Positions 1 through 8,020 of a stretch of 64,000 bases of DNA are shown piece after piece; position 1 is the first letter of the stretch; the number at the start of each line of letters is the position of its first letter. The notes beneath the pieces were generated by a model. That model was not told the DNA's origin. It saw only the letters and a program-made list of their open reading frames with translations, and searched no databases. Origin of the DNA: Streptomyces sp. NBC_00691 (GTDB lineage Bacteria > Actinomycetota > Actinomycetes > Streptomycetales > Streptomycetaceae); assembly GCF_036226665.1 (NCBI RefSeq), contig NZ_CP109007.1, positions 3,884,501 through 3,948,500 of the forward strand, in the 5' to 3' direction. The translations under genes were made by a program, and so were the position numbers.

Positions 1-1
1 C

Positions 2-18
2 CCGGCCTCTCAGGCCGG
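2..18 (-). terminator. Hairpin at the left window edge, probable terminator of the toxin-antitoxin operon
   Basis: A 7-bp GC-rich inverted repeat with a 3-nt loop lies just beyond the toxin stop codon. It is cut close to the window edge, so a larger structure cannot be excluded. Confidence 0.45.
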
Positions 19-44
19 AGCCCGGGCCGCACGGGAACTACGAG

Positions 45-395
45 TTACTCGGTGTCCTTGGGGTGCCGCGTGGATGCGTAGACCAAGATGACGGTCGACG
101 TCTCAGGGCTGACCAGGTAGCGCACGCGACCGCCACTCGTAACCTCGAACTCCCATTGCTCCAGCGCGGAGCCCTTCCACTCCTTGGTGGCGAGCCTCCC
201 GCGTAGCCGGTGCTGACGGTTCCAGTTGTCACGCGACAGCGGGTCGGTGCGCAACGCCTCCACGCATCGGTGGGCGCTGGGCAGTGCGGCGCGGCACAGC
301 TCCTCCCACCCCGTCACCGCCTCCGTGGTCCCGAAGATCACGTTCCAGCCGCTCAGGGGTGGAACACTGACACGATCGCCCTTCTTCGGGCTCAC
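45..395 (-). CDS. RelE/ParE-like toxin of a type II toxin-antitoxin module
   Basis: A 116-residue basic protein. Its C-terminal half (about residues 70-116) carries a beta-rich stretch with the motifs WKGSALEQWEFEV, GGRVRYLV and VYASTRHP, which resemble actinobacterial toxins of the RelE/ParE class that act on mRNA or gyrase. It starts with GTG at 393-395, and that codon overlaps the antitoxin stop (GTGA), so the two are translationally coupled. The order antitoxin first, toxin second is standard for such modules. The exact toxin family and target cannot be told from sequence alone. Confidence 0.7.
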   Translation of the reverse strand: MSPKKGDRVSVPPLSGWNVIFGTTEAVTGWEELCRAALPSAHRCVEALRTDPLSRDNWNRQHRLRGRLATKEWKGSALEQWEFEVTSGGRVRYLVSPETSTVILVYASTRHPKDTE

Positions 396-877
396 CCGCC
401 CACCTCGACCGGCCCCAGGTCATCCCCGTCGAGCGGACGCAGAGCTTCCGTGAGCTGCGCCGGATCAGCGTTGATACGAGCCGTCGCCCTCCAGGACACC
501 AGCGCACGGTGTACGGCCTCCCGGGCACCCAGCTCCGCCGCGTCGGACAGAGCTTCCAGGAGCTCCACGGTGAAGGCGCGCATCTCTTCGTCGTCCAGGT
601 GCCGCACCCACGGGAAGACTTCGGGCAGAGCCAGCAGAAGCGACCGGGCCCCGTCATCGTGCTTCATGAGCGCGAGGAAGAGTCGAGAGGCCGTCGTCAG
701 GTTCTCCTCTGTGCGCTCCGCGTGCATCGCAGTCGTCAGCACCATGTCGGGCGCATCGCGGTGGGTGACGCGCAAAGTCCCGAGGGCCGCAGCCCTGGCA
801 GCTACGGCCTTGGGGTTTCTCGACAGGTCAGTGAACGAAACCGACTCGGGTTCGGCTCCCAGGTAAGCGAGGCTCAT
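392..877 (-). CDS. Phd/YefM-like antitoxin with a long C-terminal extension
   Basis: A 161-residue acidic protein. Residues 12-55 (SVSFTDLSRNPKAVAARA, then LRVTHRDAPDMVLTT) match the Phd/YefM antitoxin pattern: a short beta-hairpin and helix that bind DNA. The remaining 100 or so residues are helical and longer than in classical Phd proteins; they probably hold the toxin-neutralising part. The ATG at 875-877 directly abuts a 31-bp perfect palindrome with no room for a ribosome binding site, so the mRNA is probably leaderless. Autoregulation through the palindrome is the obvious inference. Confidence 0.7.
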   Translation of the reverse strand: MSLAYLGAEPESVSFTDLSRNPKAVAARAAALGTLRVTHRDAPDMVLTTAMHAERTEENLTTASRLFLALMKHDDGARSLLLALPEVFPWVRHLDDEEMRAFTVELLEALSDAAELGAREAVHRALVSWRATARINADPAQLTEALRPLDGDDLGPVEVGG

Positions 878-908
878 ACTCAGACTGTACTCTGAGTACA
901 GTCTGAGT
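878..908 (-). promoter_or_regulatory. Perfect palindrome operator upstream of the toxin-antitoxin operon
   Basis: Two 15-nt arms (ACTCAGACTGTACTC and its exact complement) flank one central base at 893. The palindrome touches the antitoxin start codon. Position and symmetry fit an autoregulatory antitoxin operator overlapping the promoter. Confidence 0.75.
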
Positions 909-992
909 ACCAGTGTTTGAGCCGTCGCGCCTCAAGCTCAGGTTCTGATCGAATCCAGGGTTCGAGGCCGTCCCAACAGCCACCATCCCGCC

Positions 993-1734
993 ATGCAGAC
1001 AGCCATCTCTCCCGCCGCGGAAACCTCGCGCACCCCAGCCAAGAAGGACGCGCTACAGGCGATCGCTGGCATTCCTCGGATTCCTGGTCGTGCCGGCTTT
1101 GCTGGCACTTCCCGGCCTGTTCAACATAGGCATAACCGCGAGTTCGAACCGCACCTGCTTGGCGGGTTTCCTGCTGCGACAGTCTCGCCAGCACCCCGGG
1201 CTGCGCACCCTCGCGCTGTCAGCGCTGGTGGGATCGGCCTGGGCGGCCACAGCCTTGATCTAGAGTCCCACCAACATGCTGAGGGAAGGCCTGTGGATCA
1301 CGATGCTGGTAGCCGGAACTCTCGTCGCGGCGCCCACGCTGCATCTGGCCAGCAAGCATCGGGCGCTGGGACCGATCCTCCGCCTCTGCGCGATCGTCTT
1401 CATGCTGACCGGGCTGTGCCTGATGAGCCTCGGTCATGTGATGGAGCAGCGCGGCACAGGCGCTGCAGAGTCTGCCCACGTCGGACGGTTGGAGCAGCTC
1501 CTGGGCATCCGAGCGCAGTACGTCCTGGCAGATTTCTCGGAGGTTGCCGGCAGTCCGACACCCGAGGACAAGCTGATGCTCCATCTCGGCCAAGCAGGCG
1601 GCATCCATGTTCTCTACGACTGCTCATCTTCCGCAGTGATCCGCAAAGCTGCCGTGCAGGTCCAGCTGACCACGCGCGTGGGGCGAAGCCGAGATCTGCT
1701 CGCCGATGAAGCCGAACGCTCATGCCGACGCTGA
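993..1734 (+). pseudogene. Decayed gene for a membrane protein of unknown family
   Basis: No single frame covers the segment. An ATG at 993 opens a polar N-terminus (MQTAISPAAETSRTPAKKDA). The reading then appears to continue in another frame at 1051-1263, which encodes two hydrophobic segments and ends with TAG at 1261-1263. After 12 nt the same frame reopens with ATG 1276 and runs to 1734 (152 aa), with two further hydrophobic stretches near its start. The series of TM segments broken by a frameshift and a stop looks like one four-TM protein in decay. The 1276-1734 part could instead be a short real gene. No family recognised. Confidence 0.35.
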
Positions 1735-1896
1735 GGTTGCGCACAGATGCTCCTACCTTGCCCTTCTGCAAGAAGACCGAGGTCCTGGAGGAGGCCGTCT
1801 CCCGGCTCAAGCGCCTGGCCTGACGCACGGGCGGGCCTCCGTCGGCGACAGGAGCCCCGCGCACGCCCGCACCACCGCGGACGGCCACCACGGACG

Positions 1897-1934
1897 ACGA
1901 GAGCCCGGCCCCTCGGAAGGGGCCGGGCTCTCGT
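1897..1934. terminator. Strong hairpin terminator downstream of the YbjN gene
   Basis: A perfect 17-bp GC-rich stem with a 4-nt loop lies 16 nt after the stop of the minus-strand YbjN gene. It is the typical Streptomyces terminator form, without a marked U tract. The 1735-1896 stretch before it holds only a 33-codon open frame (1722-1823), which I would not call a gene. Confidence 0.75.
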
Positions 1935-1950
1935 GGTGGTGCGGGGAGGC

Positions 1951-2487
1951 TCAGGCCTCGTCGTCGCCCGCGGCCTTGTCCTCGGGGGACTCCAGGCCGA
2001 ACTGCTCGACGACCCACTTGTCGAACTCGATGGAGGCGCGGACCCAGCTGACCGTGGAGGACACGAAGTGCTCCAGGGCGACGCCGGTGCCGATCAGCAT
2101 CTGGGCCTCACCGATGAGGCGGAGGGTGGCGGAGCCGTCCTCCTCCTCGTGCAGGTGCGTGTAGACCTTGGGCCACAGGGTGCGGCGGTTCCAGTCGTCG
2201 ATCGCGTCGAGGATCTTGGCGCGGTCGTCGGCCGAGTGGGGGCGGTCGTAGAACGTCCGCACCGAGAAGACCTGCTGCTCGTCCTCGCCGCGGAACATGA
2301 AGTACGTGCGGAATTCCTCCCACGGCGCGGCGAGGTCACCCTCGTCGTCGATGACGTACTTCAGTTCCATCTGCTCGAGGAGCTGCTTGACGAGGTCCTG
2401 GTCGGGGACGACGGGGCCCGCCGGTCCTGCGGCCTGAGGCTGGGGCTGGCCCCCGAAATTCGGAATCGAGGACGGGTCGATGCTCAC
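1951..2487 (-). CDS. YbjN-domain protein
   Basis: A 178-residue acidic cytosolic protein. A Pro/Gln-rich N-terminus (about 1-30) is followed by the YbjN fold, with PDQDLVKQLLEQM, AAPWEEFRTYFMFRGEDEQ and GEAQMLIGTGVALEHF. That fold also occurs in type III secretion chaperones and is widespread in actinomycetes; its role is unknown. I chose the GTG at 2487 because GAAGGGA lies 8 nt ahead of it. The ATG at 2529 has no ribosome binding site, and family members generally begin at the SIDPSSIPNF motif. Divergent from the small membrane protein at 2595. Confidence 0.85.
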   Translation of the reverse strand: MSIDPSSIPNFGGQPQPQAAGPAGPVVPDQDLVKQLLEQMELKYVIDDEGDLAAPWEEFRTYFMFRGEDEQQVFSVRTFYDRPHSADDRAKILDAIDDWNRRTLWPKVYTHLHEEEDGSATLRLIGEAQMLIGTGVALEHFVSSTVSWVRASIEFDKWVVEQFGLESPEDKAAGDDEA

Positions 2488-2594
2488 CGTGTATTTCCCT
2501 TCGTACGGATGCTCGCCATCCTCCCCCATCGCGGGCGGTTCGTGGCAAGCCCCGCCTCCCGCGATCCGCTGCGGGCTGACAAGATCTGGTCCTC

Positions 2595-3047
2595 ATGGGG
2601 GAGAAATCGGGGAAGAAGGCCGGTCCGGTGAAGCCGCGGGCGTGGACCTGGGTGTGGGTCTCGGCGGCGGTGACCGTGTTCTGCGGCGGGCCCGCGGCCG
2701 TGCTGGCCTGGGGCGCGATGGCCTGGAGCGAGATCGGTGAACCGGAGCAGGTGGACTGCGCCGAGGTGATGACCTTCGCGCGGGGAAGCCTCCCCGCGAG
2801 CGCCGAGGACGCCCGCTGCACGGCGGCCCACTGGCAGGAGACCCAGGCGGAGGCCGAGTTCCGGATGCCCCGCGACGAGGTCGGGGGGTGGCTGGAAGCG
2901 ACCTACCCGGCCGGGAAGCCCGCCTTCTCCTGCGAGCAGGACCGGTGCGTGGACGTGTCCTTCGACGAAGCGCTGTACGTGCACCTGCGGGTCACGTACG
3001 AGGACGGCGGCACCGCCCTCGTACGTGTCCGGGCCTTCGACACCTGA
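2595..3047 (+). CDS. Membrane-anchored protein of unknown function
   Basis: 150 residues: a basic N-terminus, one TM segment at about 18-42, then an extracytoplasmic domain of about 105 residues with four Cys (CAEVM, ARCTAAHW, AFSCEQDRCVDV) that could form disulfides. It ends one base before the clpB stop codon on the other strand, so the two genes converge tail to tail. No ribosome binding site is evident. Family not recognised. Confidence 0.65.
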   Translation: MGEKSGKKAGPVKPRAWTWVWVSAAVTVFCGGPAAVLAWGAMAWSEIGEPEQVDCAEVMTFARGSLPASAEDARCTAAHWQETQAEAEFRMPRDEVGGWLEATYPAGKPAFSCEQDRCVDVSFDEALYVHLRVTYEDGGTALVRVRAFDT

Positions 3048-3048
3048 G

Positions 3049-5640
3049 CTACCGCGCCGGCCCCACGATCAGGCCGTCCTCGAAGCGGTCCACGCGGACG
3101 GTGTCGCCGTCCCGGACCTCGCCCGCGAGGATCTCCTTGGCGAGCCGGTCGCCGATCGCCGTCTGGATGAGGCGGCGCAGCGGCCGGGCGCCGTACGCCG
3201 GGTCGTTGCCCTCCTCGGCGAGCCACTCCAGGGCCTCCGGGGTGACGTCCAGGGTGAGCCGCCGCTCGGCGAGCCGCTGGGCGAGCCGGTCGATCTGGAG
3301 CCGCGCGATCCGGCCCAGCTCGGCCCGGTCGAGGGCGGAGAAGACCACCAGGTCGTCGAGCCGGTTCAGGAACTCCGGCTTGAAGCTGGCCCTGACCACG
3401 TCCAGGACCTGCTGCTTCTTCACGTCGGCGGGGGTGAGCGGGTCGACGAGGTACTGGCTGCCCAGGTTCGACGTGAGGATCAGGATGGTGTTGCGGAAGT
3501 CCACCGTCCGCCCCTGCCCGTCGGTCAGCCGTCCGTCGTCCAGGACCTGGAGCAGGACGTCGAAGACCTCCGGGTGCGCCTTCTCCACCTCGTCGAGCAG
3601 GACCACGCTGTACGGGCGGCGGCGGACCGCCTCCGTGAGCTGGCCGCCCTCCTCGTATCCGACGTAGCCGGGCGGCGCGCCGACCAGCCGGGCGACGCTG
3701 TGCTTCTCGCCGTACTCCGACATGTCGATGCGGATCATGGCCCGCTCGTCGTCGAAGAGGAAGTCCGCGAGCGCCTTCGCCAGCTCCGTCTTGCCGACGC
3801 CCGTGGGGCCGAGGAAGAGGAAGGAACCGGTGGGGCGGTCGGGGTCGGCGATGCCCGCGCGGGTGCGGCGCACGGCGTCGGAGACGGCCTGGACGGCCTC
3901 GGACTGGCCGATCAGCCGTCGGCCGAGCTCGTCCTCCATGCGCAGCAGCTTCTGCGTCTCGCCCTCCAGGAGACGGCCGGCGGGGATGCCGGTCCAGGCG
4001 CCGACGACGTCCGCGATGTCGTCGGGGCCGACCTCCTCCTTGACCATCGTGTCCTTGGAGGACTCCTGCTGGGCCTCTGCCTCGCTGGCCTCCTCCAGCT
4101 CCCGCTCCAGGGCCGGGATCTCCCCGTAGAGCAGCTTGGAGGCGGTGTCGAAGTCTCCGTCGCGCTGGGCGCGCTCGGCGCGGCCGCGGGTCTCGTCGAG
4201 GCGCTCCTTCAGCTCGCCGACCCGGTTGAGGGACTGCTTCTCCTTCTCCCAGCGGGCGGTCAGACCGCGCAGCTCCTCCTCGCGGTCGGCGAGGTCGCGC
4301 CGCAGCTTCTCCAGGCGCTGCCTGCTCGCCGGGTCCGTCTCGTTCTTGAGGGCCAGCTCCTCCATGCGGAGCCGGTCCACGGAGCGCTGGAGCTCGTCGA
4401 TCTCGACGGGCGAGGAGTCGATCTCCATACGGAGCCGGGAGGCGGCCTCGTCGACCAGGTCGATGGCCTTGTCGGGGAGGAAGCGGGAGGTGATGTACCG
4501 GTCGGAGAGGGTCGCGGCGGCCACCAGCGCGGAGTCGTTGATCTGCACCTTGTGGTGGGCCTCGTACCGGCCCTTGAGGCCGCGGAGGATCGCGATGGTG
4601 TCCTCGACCGTGGGCTCGGCGACCAGGACCTGCTGGAAGCGGCGCTCCAGGGCCGGGTCCTTCTCGATCCGCTCGCGGTACTCGTCGAGGGTGGTCGCGC
4701 CGACCATGCGGAGCTCGCCGCGGGCCAGCATGGGCTTGAGCATGTTGCCCGCGTCCATGGAGGAGTCGCCGCCGGCGCCCGCGCCGACGACCGTGTGCAG
4801 CTCGTCGATGAAGGTGATGATCTGGCCGTCGCTCGCCTTGATCTCGGAGAGCACGGTCTTGAGGCGCTCCTCGAACTCGCCGCGGTACTTGGCCCCGGCG
4901 ACCATCGCGCCGAGGTCGAGCGAGACCAGCCGCTTGTTCTTCAGCGACTCGGGTACGTCGCCCTTCACGATCCGCTGGGCGAGGCCCTCGACGACGGCGG
5001 TCTTGCCGACGCCGGGCTCACCGATGAGGACCGGGTTGTTCTTGGTGCGGCGGGACAGCACCTGCACGACGCGGCGGATCTCGTGGTCGCGGCCGATGAC
5101 CGGGTCCAGCTTGCCCTCGCGCGCGGCGGCCGTGAAGTCCGTGCCGAACTTCTCCAGCGCCTTGTACTGCCCCTCCGGGTCGGGTGTGGTCACCCGGCGT
5201 CCTCCCCTGCTCTTCTCGAACGCGTCGAGCAGCTTCGAAGCGCTCGCGCCCTGCCCGTCGAGGATCTCACCGGCCTGGCCCCCCTTGGCCGCGATCGCGA
5301 TGAGGAGGTGCTCGGTGGACAGGTAGTCGTCGCCGAGTTCCTTGGCCTGCCGGTCGGCGTCGGCGATGACCGCGAGGAAGTCGCGGCTGGGCTGCGGGGG
5401 CGCGACCGTGGAGCCGGTGACGCTCGGCAGGGCGGCGAGCAGCCGCTCCGCGCCGGTGCGCACGACCGCCTGGTCGGCTTCGACGGCGGCGAGCAGGTCG
5501 GTGATGTTCTCGTTGTCCTGACCGGTGAGCAGCGCCAGCAGAAGGTGCGCGGGGGTCAGGTCGGCGTGTCCTTCGGACACGGCGCGGCTGCTGGCCGCGT
5601 TGATCGCGTCCCGGCTCCGGTTGGTCAGTTCGGCGTCCAC
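3049..5640 (-). CDS. clpB: ATP-dependent disaggregase ClpB (Hsp100)
   Basis: 863 residues, the usual ClpB length. It shows the N-terminal Clp_N repeats (1-145), AAA+ domain 1 with Walker A GEPGVGKT at 207-214, the long coiled-coil M domain (about 405-520, rich in RRDLADREEELRGL-type heptads), AAA+ domain 2 with Walker A GPTGVGKT, and the C-terminal D2-small domain ending in the GARPLRR region. ClpB threads aggregated proteins and works with DnaK-DnaJ-GrpE, which is encoded 5 kb away. GTG start with GGAGGAG upstream. A HAIR element 65 nt ahead of the start places it in the HspR regulon. Confidence 0.97.
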   Translation of the reverse strand: MDAELTNRSRDAINAASSRAVSEGHADLTPAHLLLALLTGQDNENITDLLAAVEADQAVVRTGAERLLAALPSVTGSTVAPPQPSRDFLAVIADADRQAKELGDDYLSTEHLLIAIAAKGGQAGEILDGQGASASKLLDAFEKSRGGRRVTTPDPEGQYKALEKFGTDFTAAAREGKLDPVIGRDHEIRRVVQVLSRRTKNNPVLIGEPGVGKTAVVEGLAQRIVKGDVPESLKNKRLVSLDLGAMVAGAKYRGEFEERLKTVLSEIKASDGQIITFIDELHTVVGAGAGGDSSMDAGNMLKPMLARGELRMVGATTLDEYRERIEKDPALERRFQQVLVAEPTVEDTIAILRGLKGRYEAHHKVQINDSALVAAATLSDRYITSRFLPDKAIDLVDEAASRLRMEIDSSPVEIDELQRSVDRLRMEELALKNETDPASRQRLEKLRRDLADREEELRGLTARWEKEKQSLNRVGELKERLDETRGRAERAQRDGDFDTASKLLYGEIPALERELEEASEAEAQQESSKDTMVKEEVGPDDIADVVGAWTGIPAGRLLEGETQKLLRMEDELGRRLIGQSEAVQAVSDAVRRTRAGIADPDRPTGSFLFLGPTGVGKTELAKALADFLFDDERAMIRIDMSEYGEKHSVARLVGAPPGYVGYEEGGQLTEAVRRRPYSVVLLDEVEKAHPEVFDVLLQVLDDGRLTDGQGRTVDFRNTILILTSNLGSQYLVDPLTPADVKKQQVLDVVRASFKPEFLNRLDDLVVFSALDRAELGRIARLQIDRLAQRLAERRLTLDVTPEALEWLAEEGNDPAYGARPLRRLIQTAIGDRLAKEILAGEVRDGDTVRVDRFEDGLIVGPAR

Positions 5641-5704
5641 GTGCGGTGCTCCTCCTGGGTTGCTACGGGTCCTCTCCCTTTATGACTCGTCCAGGGTACA
5701 CAAA

Positions 5705-5725
5705 GTTGAGTCGAATGCGCTCAAG
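5705..5725. promoter_or_regulatory. HAIR element (HspR operator) between clpB and the PPOX gene
   Basis: GTTGAGT-N7-GCTCAAG, a near-exact match to the known HspR operator CTTGAGT-N7-ACTCAAG. It lies 65 bp upstream of clpB and 38 bp upstream of the divergent PPOX gene, so HspR could affect both promoters. Confidence 0.85.
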
Positions 5726-5762
5726 GTATCGGGGGAGGCTCCGCCCCGGGTAGTTTCCGTGC

Positions 5763-6167
5763 ATGGCGACCGACCCGAGGAACCCCTCCGACTCGTACCT
5801 GAGCTTCTGGCGCGAGTACCACATGTGCACCCTGACCACCCCGCGCCCGGACGGCACTCCGCACGTCGTGGCGGTGGGCGTCACGTACGACCCCGAGGGC
5901 GGATACGCCCGGGTCATCACGAACAAGCACAGCCGGAAGGTCGCCAACGTCCTGGCGGCGGGCACGGACGGCGCGCGGGTCGCGGTCTGCCAGGTCGACA
6001 AGGGCCGCTGGGCCACCCTGGAGGGCGTGGCACACATCCGTACGGAGGCGGACGTCGTCGCGGACGCGGTGGGGCGCTACGCGGAGCGCTACGGGCGCAC
6101 GCCGGCGGAGAACCCGGACCGGGTCGTCATCGAGATCGCGCTGACGCGGGCGATGGGACGCGCCTGA
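5763..6167 (+). CDS. PPOX-class flavin/F420-dependent oxidoreductase
   Basis: 134 residues with the split-barrel pyridoxamine-phosphate-oxidase-like fold: FWREYHMCTLTTPRPDGTPH at the start, VAVGVTYDP, KVANVLAAG, VCQVDKGRWATLEGVA. In actinomycetes such small proteins usually bind FMN or coenzyme F420; the substrate cannot be told here. A TAGTTT -10-like box 7 nt ahead of the ATG and the lack of a Shine-Dalgarno suggest a leaderless mRNA. It shares its upstream region, including the HAIR element, with clpB. Confidence 0.85.
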   Translation: MATDPRNPSDSYLSFWREYHMCTLTTPRPDGTPHVVAVGVTYDPEGGYARVITNKHSRKVANVLAAGTDGARVAVCQVDKGRWATLEGVAHIRTEADVVADAVGRYAERYGRTPAENPDRVVIEIALTRAMGRA

Positions 6168-6174
6168 GAGAAGG

Positions 6175-6236
6175 GCCCCCGGCCGTACGGGGGCAGCACA
6201 ACGGCGCCATCGCGTTTCAGGTCCGCGATGGCGCCG
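6175..6236 (+). terminator. Two tandem terminator hairpins after the PPOX gene
   Basis: A first 7-bp stem (6175-6194) is followed by a perfect 13-bp stem with a 9-nt loop (6202-6236). They close the PPOX unit and also stand downstream of the convergent Rieske-like gene. Confidence 0.7.
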
Positions 6237-6283
6237 CTGTGTGGGGGAAGTGCCGGAGCGATCTACAACGACGGGGGAATCGC

Positions 6284-6604
6284 TCAGGCACTGCGGGGGG
6301 TGGCGGTGATGGTCTCGGGCTCGATCAGCTGGTGGTCACGCTGGTCGAGGTTGACGAAGATCATGCCGTACCGGATGGCACAGCGGATGGGCTGTGGGGC
6401 GCCGCGGGGACGGCGGAGGCAGCGGTAGGCGCGGACGTCCTCGTCCTGCTCCCGTGCCACCACGATCGGCTCTCCGAAGAGGGTGATCTTCAGCGCGTCG
6501 CCACGGTGGGGGATGGCCGTGGCGAGGTCGACGAAGTGCCACCCTGACCGGTAGGCCGAAGCCATCTCCCGGCGGAACCTGGGGTCGTCCGGCGGCACGG
6601 TCAC
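6284..6604 (-). CDS. Degenerate Rieske-like small protein
   Basis: 106 residues. The middle part (GDALKITLFGEPIVVAREQDEDVRAYRC) reads like the start of the Rieske domain of ring-hydroxylating oxygenases, and GMIFVNLD matches the segment that follows the second cluster motif in those enzymes. However, the CxH of the first motif is replaced by CLRRPRGA and the CxxH motif is missing, so a normal 2Fe-2S cluster cannot form. The GTG start at 6604 overlaps the stop of the repeat-peptide gene (GTGA), giving strict translational coupling. Function unknown; it could bind or act on the peptide. Confidence 0.6.
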   Translation of the reverse strand: MTVPPDDPRFRREMASAYRSGWHFVDLATAIPHRGDALKITLFGEPIVVAREQDEDVRAYRCLRRPRGAPQPIRCAIRYGMIFVNLDQRDHQLIEPETITATPRSA

Positions 6605-6864
6605 GCCCCCGCGCCCCTGGAAGCGATCTCCCAGGACGGCTCGTAGGGAGCGGCGAGCACGACGTCCCTGGGAGAGCTCTCCCACGAGGGTTCGCCGGGT
6701 CCCGCCACCACGTCGTGCGCCGGGTTGCTCTCCCACGAGGGCTCGTCCGGCCCTGCCACGGAATGCGCCGGGGTGCTCTCCCACGAGGGCTCGCCGACGG
6801 CGAGTGCGCCGAGAGCAGCCGCCGCAACGGCTATGGCGCTAAGTGCACGAACCATCCTGGTCAT
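6601..6864 (-). CDS. Secreted peptide with four EPSWE repeats
   Basis: 87 residues. A typical Sec signal (MTRMVRALSAIAVAAAALGALA) with a likely cleavage after ALA is followed by four copies of EPSWES/EPSWEI, spaced 16-17 residues apart by linkers of the type xPAHSVAGP. The ATG at 6864 has GGTGGAG 7 nt ahead. The gene is first in a two-gene unit with the degenerate Rieske-like protein and is divergent from a LuxR-type regulator (128 bp between starts). The repeat layout recalls multicore precursor peptides, but no modification enzyme or protease is encoded nearby. No family recognised. Confidence 0.65.
   Translation of the reverse strand: MTRMVRALSAIAVAAAALGALAVGEPSWESTPAHSVAGPDEPSWESNPAHDVVAGPGEPSWESSPRDVVLAAPYEPSWEIASRGAGA
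6628..6793. repeat. Four-copy repeat encoding EPSWE units
   Basis: Copies of the 16-mer CTCCCACGAGGGCTCG and close variants sit at 6628-6643, 6679-6694, 6730-6745 and 6778-6793, with periods of 51, 51 and 48 bp. They lie inside the secreted-peptide gene; near-identity at DNA level suggests recent duplication. Confidence 0.85.
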
Positions 6865-6992
6865 GGCCGATCTCCACCTCTTTTGATCACTACCTCCCCC
6901 CCGCGAGTAAGACGATGGCTCACTCACGACCCTTTTCACCAGCCAACCCGGGCATCATGTTCCTGTAATTCATGACCCTGAGGGGGGTGCAA

Positions 6993-7976
6993 ATGAGGCG
7001 AGAATGCGACGAGTCCGGTCATAAGCACAGTCACGGTGAACTATGCGACGTGGGCAAGGAGCTCTATGCGAGTGCGCTCCGCACCGGCCGCATAGCCCGA
7101 ACGGACGCCGAAGCCGCCCCCTGCCTGAGGGAACTCTCCCTCCTGCACCCGGACCCGGACGACAGCCAGTGCCTGCGTCCCGTACCGCCGTCGATCGCCC
7201 TCAACCAGCTCGTGCACCCCATCGAGCAGGAGATACAGGTCAGACGGCAGCACGCGATAGCCCTCGCGGACGCTTTCGAGCCGTTCATGGCGATCCACAC
7301 CCAGGATCCCTCCGGCGCCCAGGCGATCACGGTCCTCGAAGGGCTCAGCGTCATCAACGCCGCCCTCGACCGCGCCATCAACGAGTGCACCGAGGAACTC
7401 CTCACCATCCAGCCCGGCAGCGGCCGCCGTCCCGAGACCCTCGAAGCCGCCCTGCGCCGCATGGAGCCGCTCCTCGACCGCGGTGTCCGGATGCGGACGC
7501 TCTACCAGCACACGGCACGGCACCATCCCGCCACGCTGGCCTACGTCGAACGCGTCGCGCCGTACGGACTCGACCTGCGCACCCTCGAGGAGATCGTCGA
7601 CCGGCTGATCATCGTCGACCGCAAGGTCGCCTTCGTACCCGCGCGCAGCGACCGTCAGGTCGCCCTCGAACTCCGCCACGAGGGCCTCGTCCAGTACCTC
7701 GTCGGCGTCTTCGACCAGTTCTGGCTGCACGGCGTGCCGTGGGAGGACGAGATCCCCTACAGCCCCTCCGTGGACGGCATAGGCGGCGTCCAGCGCTCCA
7801 TCGCCAAACTCCTCGTCGAGGGCCACGTCGACGAGGCCATCGCCCGCCGCCTCGGCATGAACGTGCGCACCTGCCGCGCCCACATCGCCAAACTCGCCGC
7901 CGCCCTCGGCAGCGGCAGCCGGGCCCAGCTCGGCTACCTGATCGCGCAGTCGGGCATCCTCGAGGGAGACAACTGA
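6993..7976 (+). CDS. LuxR-type helix-turn-helix transcriptional regulator
   Basis: 327 residues. The N-terminal half is helical and unassigned. The middle (about 150-250) resembles the region found in Streptomyces LuxR regulators without a receiver domain, and the C-terminal 60 residues form a LuxR-like HTH (VDEAIARRLGMNVRTCRAHI). I chose the ATG at 6993 because it has a strong AGGGGGG 5-8 nt ahead; the upstream ATG at 6972 contains that sequence. Divergent from the repeat-peptide gene, which it may control. The next gene starts 44 nt downstream and may be co-transcribed. Confidence 0.75.
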   Translation: MRRECDESGHKHSHGELCDVGKELYASALRTGRIARTDAEAAPCLRELSLLHPDPDDSQCLRPVPPSIALNQLVHPIEQEIQVRRQHAIALADAFEPFMAIHTQDPSGAQAITVLEGLSVINAALDRAINECTEELLTIQPGSGRRPETLEAALRRMEPLLDRGVRMRTLYQHTARHHPATLAYVERVAPYGLDLRTLEEIVDRLIIVDRKVAFVPARSDRQVALELRHEGLVQYLVGVFDQFWLHGVPWEDEIPYSPSVDGIGGVQRSIAKLLVEGHVDEAIARRLGMNVRTCRAHIAKLAAALGSGSRAQLGYLIAQSGILEGDN

Positions 7977-8020
7977 CCAGCCGGACACCTGACCAGCGCC
8001 GAACGGGACAACTCGCCACC

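Noticed and set aside
2488..2529. ATG at 2529 as start of the YbjN protein
   Set aside because: No ribosome binding site, whereas the GTG at 2487 has one and fits the family N-terminus.
3025..5685. 886-codon plus-strand open frame opposite clpB
   Set aside because: It is the GC-driven mirror of clpB: no domain, biased low-complexity composition, and clpB on the other strand has a full set of motifs.
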